The notes below the pieces were generated by a model. It saw only the letters and a program-made list of their open reading frames with translations. It was not told the DNA's origin and did not search any database. From the NCBI GenBank assembly GCA_937959285.1, contig CALGAR010000052.1, positions 1 through 20,561 on the forward strand: DNA of 20,561 bases, in the 5' to 3' direction. This document shows positions 15,924 through 20,561 of the stretch, one piece after another. Both the position numbers and the translations under genes were made by a program. The stretch comes from an uncultured Bryobacterales bacterium. GTDB taxonomy: Bacteria > Acidobacteriota > Terriglobia > Bryobacterales > Bryobacteraceae. The stretch's first letter is position 1, and every line of letters starts with the position of its first letter.

Positions 15924-18329
15924 ATGCGCCATGCGTGCTCGTTCTTCTCCTGGCTCCTCACCATCGGTATTGCCGCAGGTCAGACAACCGCCACCTTATC
16001 CGGCGATGTGCGGGATCCAAATGATGCCCCGGTCCCGCTTGCTCGCGTCGCTTTGAGCAATGGGGTCACCGGTTACCGGGTGGAAATCCGCACGGATCAG
16101 GACGGCACGTTCCGCTTTTCGAACATCCCTCTCCAAAACTACATCCTGCGGGTGGAGCTGGAAGGCTTTTCGCCGTACCAGGAGACCGTATCCCTTCACT
16201 CCAACATTCCGGTTCACCGGGTGGTGAGGCTCGGTCTGGCCGGACAGGTGTCGCGCGTGGACGTCGCTGCTTTTGACTCCCGAGTCATGATCGAGCCTGA
16301 AAGCACCGGCACGCAGACGCAGTTGAACGCATCGGCGATCGAGCGCATGCCGCTGCAGGCGGCCACCCGGGGGCTCGAATCCGTGCTGCTCAGCTTTCCG
16401 GGCTTCGCCGCCAATGCCAACGGAGCGATCCATCCCCGCGGCGCTCATAACCAGATGACTTATGTGATCGACGGGATGCCGGTGAGCGACCAGTTGACGG
16501 GATCGTTCGCAAACGCGGTGGATCCGGCGATTGTCGATACCGTCGAGCTCTTCACCGGAAACATTCCCGCCGAGTTCGGGAACAAGGTATCCGGAGTCGC
16601 CGTTATAACGACACGGTCCGGCCTGGGACTCCCGCGCAAGTTTACGGGCAGCACGCAAGTGAGCGCGGCGCAGTTCGACACGCTCCAGCAGTTGACCCAG
16701 TTCGCTGGCGGAACCGGCAGGCTGGGTTACTTCGCGTCCTTCAATGCCGTCAAGAGCAACCGCTTTCTGGACCAGGTATCGATTGACAACCTCCACAACG
16801 GCGGCAATTCCCAGCGGGCGTTTGCGCGGCTGGATTACATGCTCAGCCCGCGCGACAGCGTGCGTGTAAACCTGATGGCCGGACGCTCGTCGTTTCAGCT
16901 CGCCAATCTGCGATCCCAGCACCGGAATCTGCAGCAGCAGCGGCAGGCTTTGCACGACGCCTCGGTCTCCATCGGCTGGCTTCATACCGTCAACGCCCGG
17001 ACGACGGTGGACGCCATGGCTTCATGGCGGAGCGCGATTGCTCAGCTCTTTCCGAGCCCTGGAGACACGCCCGTCACCGCCTCGCAAGCCCGCCACCTGA
17101 CGACGGTAACTGCTGGCGGGAGGATGAATCACGTCGCGGGCGCGCACACCTTCCGTGGCGGTTTCGACGTGCAGCGCTTCCCTGTGAGCGAAAACTTCAC
17201 ATTCGGAATCACGGACCCTCGATTCAACGCGCCTGACTCTGACGGCTTTATCCCGACGCTATTTCCGTTCGATTTGAGCCGCGGCGGCAGCCTGTTTCAG
17301 TTCTCAAAGAAGGCTGCGGGCGGGCTCTACAGCGCCTTTCTTCAGGACACCATCCGGTGGGACCGCTTCGTCTTCTCCCTGGGCTTGCGTTACGACGCTT
17401 ACCGTTTTCTGGTCAACGGCTACCAGTTGCAGCCGCGGGTCGGCGTTTCCTACCACATCCGGGAGACCGGCACTGTGCTCCGCGCTTCTTACAACCGGAC
17501 TTACCAGACCCCTCCCAACGAGAACCTGCTGCTTTCGAGCTCCGAGGAGGCGAGCGTCCTCGTGCCTCCGTCGGTCCGCGAGGCTCTGGGCGGGGCTTTC
17601 ATTCTGATCCGGCCCGAACGCCAGAATGTGTATGAAGTAGGTTTGCAGCAGGCGATCGGCCCCATTCTAAGTCTGAACGCGGCTTATTATCACAAGGACT
17701 CGACGGACTTACAGGATAACGATAACTTCTTTAATACCGGAATTATCTTTCCGACGTCGCTGCGCCGTTCGCGGGTGAATGGCGCCGAGCTGCGTCTTGC
17801 CGTGCCAGTAACTCGTGGTTTTTCCGGTTCGCTTAGTCTAACGCATTATCGAGCGGTCGTGACGCCTCCGTTCACGGGCGGTCTGTTTCTTGGGAGCAGT
17901 GCAATCGATGCGCTGAGCGCCGGTCCGTTTGTGATCGATCACGATCAGCTGCTGGGAGCGCACGGTGTGATCCATTACGAGATCGGCCGGGGATTCTGGG
18001 CTAGCACGGCGATCCGGTATGACAGCGGACTGGTGTCGAATCCCTCGGATCCGGACGAGGTCCGGGCCGATCCCGACTATGCCGACCTGCTTCCGTACGT
18101 GGACCTGGACTCCAGTCCTGCACGCGTCCGGCCGCGGACGATTGCGGATCTGTCGTTTGGCTATCAGCGCGTCCGTGACGGCCGGAGGCAGTGGGACGCC
18201 TCTTTTCAGCTAACGAATCTCACCAATCGCACCGCACTCTATAACTTCCAGTCAATCTTCGTAGGTACTCGCCTCGTCCAGCCTCGCACAGCCGGCATTC
18301 GTCTGAGGATTTATTTTTTAGGAGGGTGA
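15924..18329 (+). CDS. TonB-dependent receptor with carboxypeptidase-regulatory domain
   Basis: The 801-residue outer membrane protein begins with a signal peptide (hydrophobic FFSWLLTIGIAAG, probable cleavage near residue 20). Residues about 22-105 form a CarboxypepD_reg-like domain (LSGDVRDPNDAPVPLARV, then TDQDGTFRFSNIPLQNYILRVELEGF). A plug domain follows at about 125-235 (IERMPLQAATRGLESVLLSFPG; MTYVIDGMPVSD; VDTVELFTGNIPAEFGNKVSGVAVITTRSG). The remainder is a beta-barrel with many alternating strands, ending RLRIYFLGG. Acidobacterial Oar-like members are often over 1000 residues; this one is shorter and similar to classical receptors. The substrate is unknown, possibly a glycan or siderophore. 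No TonB or ExbB gene is nearby. The ATG has no clear SD. Confidence 0.93.
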   Translation: MRHACSFFSWLLTIGIAAGQTTATLSGDVRDPNDAPVPLARVALSNGVTGYRVEIRTDQDGTFRFSNIPLQNYILRVELEGFSPYQETVSLHSNIPVHRVVRLGLAGQVSRVDVAAFDSRVMIEPESTGTQTQLNASAIERMPLQAATRGLESVLLSFPGFAANANGAIHPRGAHNQMTYVIDGMPVSDQLTGSFANAVDPAIVDTVELFTGNIPAEFGNKVSGVAVITTRSGLGLPRKFTGSTQVSAAQFDTLQQLTQFAGGTGRLGYFASFNAVKSNRFLDQVSIDNLHNGGNSQRAFARLDYMLSPRDSVRVNLMAGRSSFQLANLRSQHRNLQQQRQALHDASVSIGWLHTVNARTTVDAMASWRSAIAQLFPSPGDTPVTASQARHLTTVTAGGRMNHVAGAHTFRGGFDVQRFPVSENFTFGITDPRFNAPDSDGFIPTLFPFDLSRGGSLFQFSKKAAGGLYSAFLQDTIRWDRFVFSLGLRYDAYRFLVNGYQLQPRVGVSYHIRETGTVLRASYNRTYQTPPNENLLLSSSEEASVLVPPSVREALGGAFILIRPERQNVYEVGLQQAIGPILSLNAAYYHKDSTDLQDNDNFFNTGIIFPTSLRRSRVNGAELRLAVPVTRGFSGSLSLTHYRAVVTPPFTGGLFLGSSAIDALSAGPFVIDHDQLLGAHGVIHYEIGRGFWASTAIRYDSGLVSNPSDPDEVRADPDYADLLPYVDLDSSPARVRPRTIADLSFGYQRVRDGRRQWDASFQLTNLTNRTALYNFQSIFVGTRLVQPRTAGIRLRIYFLGG

Positions 18330-18346
18330 CGGCCGGGAAGATCTGT

Positions 18347-18457
18347 CTATCTGACCATACCGAGGATCGCATTCACACGCACTTTCCCTCCACCTCCGAA
18401 TTTCGTTTCCTTCTTGCCGCCAAACGTAGTATAGAAGGGGCCGTGAGTGCAGTTTTG
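18347..18457 (-). pseudogene. Possible 3' remnant of a minus-strand gene
   Basis: Reading leftward from just inside an in-frame stop, 36 codons end at TAG (18349-18347). The residues include FYTTFGGKKETKFGGGGK and then VRVNAILGMVR, a composition more like a real protein C-terminus than chance non-coding DNA. There is no start codon in a suitable place, so if real it is a decayed tail left by a deletion or insertion. I do not recognise the parent protein. Confidence 0.25.
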
Positions 18458-18520
18458 TCAAACGGCAGCTAGGCACTCCATGAAACCTGCACTTAGGCGG
18501 CCACTGTGCGAGAACGAGGC

Positions 18521-18578
18521 CCGCATCTGCGGTGTCGCCCTTGGACGAACCATCTCAAGGGCGCAGCGGGTTGCTGCG
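18521..18578 (+). promoter_or_regulatory. Three consecutive hairpins in the leader of the SEC-C gene
   Basis: P1 CCGCA-TC-TGCGG (18521-18532), P2 CGCCCTTG / CAAGGGCG with a 12-base loop (18536-18563) and P3 CGCAGC / GCTGCG with a 5-base loop (18562-18578) follow one another. P2 and P3 share two bases, so they compete slightly. The strong SD GGAGG (18594-18598) lies 15 bases after P3. All stems are perfect. Structured control of translation or transcription is possible; no known riboswitch class is recognised. Confidence 0.4.
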
Positions 18579-18602
18579 GTTACTCCATAAATCGGAGGAA
18601 AA

Positions 18603-20318
18603 ATGGGGGTTCGAGAGGAACTTGAAGAGGCTGTAACGGAACTACGCAATCTACTGATCCGCTGTTCGACACGCTCTGTGGTGCGCTCGTGTCTCCGGCA
18701 GTTGGCTCACGGGCAAGGGCAAGTTCTCCTGTCGCCTGCACGACAGATCTCATTTCTTCTCAGTGTTCTACTTGGCTTGCCGGAGCCACAAGATCCCCTA
18801 GATCTCGATGAAGGTAATTGGGAGCGGGTGAAGGCGCTTCTGAACCGAATGTCGTCGGCTTACTTGACGCATTATATTCCAGCCGAGGATGAAGGCCCGT
18901 GTGTGACTCCCGAATGGAGGCGAGTTCGCGAAGTAGCAATGGGTGCGTTCTTCCATTACTTCAACTCGGACCTCTTGGCATCGGTTGGGCAGATCGAGCA
19001 CCGCATTGCCACTTATCTCGCACCATTTGACAACACGATAGAGGAGTTACTTGGGATCAGTGCAACGGAGGCGATCGCGATATGCAGGTTCATAACTGAG
19101 AACCTTGTAGCCAACTTGAACTCACTGGACCGCGGTGCGAAGGAAGAAGAAATCCTGCAGCATGTAGGAAAGATTAGCCTGGATGACGTTGAAGCTGCAT
19201 TTCCTGCGCGAGGACTGACGTTCTGGAAGCAGTTCTCGATCGCGCGAGGTGAGGGGACAGAAGTCAGATACCCGACAGATCCGAGCATTTACGATTTTCG
19301 GCCTATGATACGGCTAAATGACCGCACCGCATTTTGTGTCACGGCCAATTCATTATTCTTGGCGGTGCTTAAGACCGGGGAAAAGCTGTTGGCTGAAAGC
19401 AAGTTACGGGATAAGTTCTTTAGAAAGAGGGATCGAGCGTTAGAAAACGAGGTTGCTCACTTTGCCAGGATGCTGTTAGGGCCGGATGCCACGATATGGC
19501 AAGGGGTCTATGAGACTCCAACCGCGCAGAAGGAACATGACGTCGTAGCCTTTGATCAACATTTGTGCCTCATATTCGAGGCAAAGGCGTCTCCCCCAGT
19601 AGAGCCATTGCGGGATCCTGAAAAAGCATATACGCGGATCCGGGATGCCTTTTACGGCGATACGGGCATTCAGAAGGCTTATGAGCAAGGCAATCGGCTT
19701 GTAAAGCGTATTAGGGGCGGTGAAACGGTAAGCTTGTACGATAGCCATGGGCGTGAGGTAGGGCAACTAACCTCGGGGAGTTCGCGTTTCATCGCGTGTG
19801 TATGCGTGACACGGGATGATTTTGGTCCGCTGGCCACGGACCTTTCGATGCTGCTTAGGAAAGAACCCGAGGACGGATTTCCGTGGGCAGTCAATATCAT
19901 TGATCTGTCTACGATTGCCGAAGCCTGGCTTGACCGCAGATGGGGGTCGCTCGAACTCCGCAGATACCTTGAGCAACGCTTGACGCTTCACGGGCGCGTC
20001 TTCTCAGGGTACGAAATAGACTATGTGGGATTCTTCATTAAACACGGTGGGTTCGCTAACATCGGACAAGATGGAAAGCGAATATACCTCAACCCTGGCT
20101 ACTCTGACATACTCGACGACATTGATTACCACCGCTATTGGGGCGGTCCGGCAGTAGAAATCGAGCAGACGGAGCCAATTTTAACTGATCTTGGAAAACT
20201 CCTCACTGACGACTGGTTGATCTGTGCCGAATCTAGCAAGACGAGAATCAAGGTGGGCCGGAATGAAAAGTGCCCGTGCGGTTCGGGGAAGAAGTACAAG
20301 AAGTGTTGCGGACAGTGA
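18603..20318 (+). CDS. SEC-C motif protein with PD-(D/E)XK nuclease-like core
   Basis: The 571-residue protein is not a named family that I recognise. Its end, GRNEKCPCGSGKKYKKCCGQ, is a SEC-C zinc motif (Cys557, Cys559, Cys568, Cys569) like that of SecA. Residues 1-210 are mostly helical. In the middle, a helix with Glu281 and Glu283 (ALENEVAHFARMLLG), Asp313 in KEHDVVAF and Glu326-Ala-Lys328 in LCLIFEAKAS, then a helix IQKAYEQGNRLV, match the order of the PD-(D/E)XK nuclease core. No signal or membrane segment is seen. SD GGAGG is strong. G+C is visibly lower than its neighbours (hand counts 26/60 at 19381-19440 and 30/60 at 19681-19740), suggesting horizontal transfer. DNA or RNA cleavage, perhaps in defence, is inferred. 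Confidence 0.85.
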   Translation: MGVREELEEAVTELRNLLIRCSTRSVVRSCLRQLAHGQGQVLLSPARQISFLLSVLLGLPEPQDPLDLDEGNWERVKALLNRMSSAYLTHYIPAEDEGPCVTPEWRRVREVAMGAFFHYFNSDLLASVGQIEHRIATYLAPFDNTIEELLGISATEAIAICRFITENLVANLNSLDRGAKEEEILQHVGKISLDDVEAAFPARGLTFWKQFSIARGEGTEVRYPTDPSIYDFRPMIRLNDRTAFCVTANSLFLAVLKTGEKLLAESKLRDKFFRKRDRALENEVAHFARMLLGPDATIWQGVYETPTAQKEHDVVAFDQHLCLIFEAKASPPVEPLRDPEKAYTRIRDAFYGDTGIQKAYEQGNRLVKRIRGGETVSLYDSHGREVGQLTSGSSRFIACVCVTRDDFGPLATDLSMLLRKEPEDGFPWAVNIIDLSTIAEAWLDRRWGSLELRRYLEQRLTLHGRVFSGYEIDYVGFFIKHGGFANIGQDGKRIYLNPGYSDILDDIDYHRYWGGPAVEIEQTEPILTDLGKLLTDDWLICAESSKTRIKVGRNEKCPCGSGKKYKKCCGQ

Positions 20319-20352
20319 GCGGTTAGAACAGAGCGAAGACCGTCAGATGAAG

Positions 20353-20386
20353 GCCTCCTGCCCGAAGCCTGGAAGGGGCAGGCGGC
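20353..20386. terminator. Strong hairpin downstream of the SEC-C gene
   Basis: CCTGCCC (20357-20363) pairs perfectly with GGGCAGG (20376-20382) around a 12-base loop, and beyond one mismatch GCC (20353-20355) pairs with GGC (20384-20386). It lies 34 bases after the SEC-C stop and before the next ATG. The following bases are AGAAAAACGG, without a T-run, so it would be a factor-assisted terminator or a processing signal. Confidence 0.4.
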
Positions 20387-20417
20387 GCGGAGAAAAACGG
20401 TATAGACTCTGGAGACG

Positions 20418-20561
20418 ATGTCACCCACACGACGTACGTTTCTTGCATCGGCCGGTGCGGCCGCGGCCTTTGCTGGAGCGTCCAGCCAAGGGCAAATCGG
20501 CGTTTCTCTCGCGGCATGGTCCCTCAGCGCGAGTTTCTTCCAGGGCGGCTGGAAGCTGCTC
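20418..20561 (+). CDS. Tat-exported sugar-phosphate isomerase/epimerase-like protein, 3' end outside window
   Basis: The frame from ATG 20418 (GGAG at 20411-20414) stays open to the window edge, giving 48 residues. It starts MSPTRRTFLASAGAAAAFAG, a twin-arginine signal with RRTFL followed by an Ala-rich hydrophobic stretch. The mature part begins QIGVSLAAWSLSASFFQGGW, which resembles the first strand of the xylose-isomerase-like TIM-barrel proteins that are abundant and Tat-exported in Acidobacteria and Planctomycetes. Only the first 48 residues are visible, so the family call is tentative; the Tat signal is clear. Confidence 0.7.
   Translation, partial: MSPTRRTFLASAGAAAAFAGASSQGQIGVSLAAWSLSASFFQGGWKLL

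Larger units (their letters stand above)
18330..18602. other. Longest non-coding stretch: possible coding remnant and structured leader
   Basis: This 273-base region separates the TonB receptor from the SEC-C gene. Its left half holds a 37-codon minus-strand open stretch (18347-18457) that reads like a protein C-terminus. Its right half holds three hairpins (18521-18578) just upstream of the SEC-C ribosome binding site. No convincing promoter was found; TTGTCA near 18455 has no matching -10 box. Confidence 0.5.

Noticed and set aside
15996..16985. A 329-codon minus-strand open frame.
   Set aside because: It is antisense to the signal, regulatory and plug domains of the TonB receptor and has no recognisable domain.
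18326..18472. A 48-codon plus-strand frame starting with a GTG that overlaps the TonB receptor stop, just after AGGAGG.
   Set aside because: The AGGAGG touches the GTG with no spacing and encodes the receptor's own last residues; the peptide has no recognisable pattern.
18458..18649. A 63-codon minus-strand frame upstream of and overlapping the SEC-C start.
   Set aside because: It is Ser- and Arg-rich and low in complexity, antisense to the SEC-C leader and N-terminus, with no SD.

Overview
The window looks like a chromosomal piece of an Acidobacteriota bacterium, probably near the Solibacter/Bryobacter group. This is an inference from the gene set: a TonB-dependent receptor with an N-terminal carboxypeptidase-regulatory domain, a PEP-CTERM protein made of HAF repeats, a Tat-exported TIM-barrel protein, and a moderately high G+C content (one 60-base line counted by hand in the receptor gene gives 36/60). 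No rRNA, tRNA, CRISPR array, insertion sequence or phage gene was seen.

Layout. (1) 2-5979, plus strand: a tightly packed housekeeping run of infB (5' end outside the window), a DUF503/YlxP gene, rbfA, apbE, hemE and hemY. It joins translation and ribosome maturation to flavin transfer and the late heme pathway. Genes overlap or nearly touch (rbfA/apbE 11 nt, apbE/hemE ATGA). (2) 5984-6559, minus: a small membrane-anchored or secreted protein of unknown function. (3) 6667-9316, plus: a PEBP/YbhB protein, a DUF2157 membrane protein with its GDYXXLXY-type partner, and a METTL7-like methyltransferase. (4) 9354-12177, minus: a four-gene operon cysM > mec (JAMM peptidase) > cysO (ubiquitin-like sulfur carrier) > moeZ (E1-rhodanese). 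This is the protein-thiocarboxylate route to cysteine known from Mycobacterium. It is driven by a near-consensus promoter whose -35 box lies in the spacer of a perfect 14+14 bp inverted repeat. (5) 12291-12917, plus: a HAD-family hydrolase. (6) 12952-14394, minus: a DASS/SLC13 anion transporter. (7) 14631-18329, plus: a HAF-repeat PEP-CTERM protein followed by a TonB-dependent receptor. (8) 18330-18602: the longest non-coding stretch, with a possible coding remnant and three consecutive hairpins. (9) 18603-20318, plus: a lower-G+C gene for a 571-residue protein with an apparent PD-(D/E)XK nuclease-like core and a C-terminal SEC-C zinc motif. (10) 20418 to the end: the start of a Tat-exported sugar-phosphate isomerase/epimerase-like protein.

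How the genes work together. In the cys operon MoeZ would adenylate and thiolate the CysO tail, CysM would join the thiocarboxylate to an activated serine, and the JAMM peptidase would release cysteine. Here CysO ends in Gly-Gly-Arg rather than Gly-Gly, so the carrier probably needs trimming first, and the operon's JAMM peptidase is the obvious candidate. The two most interesting places are this operon with its dyad-controlled promoter, and the solitary SEC-C/nuclease-like gene with its structured leader, which looks accessory and could be a defence or nucleic-acid-processing gene (inference).
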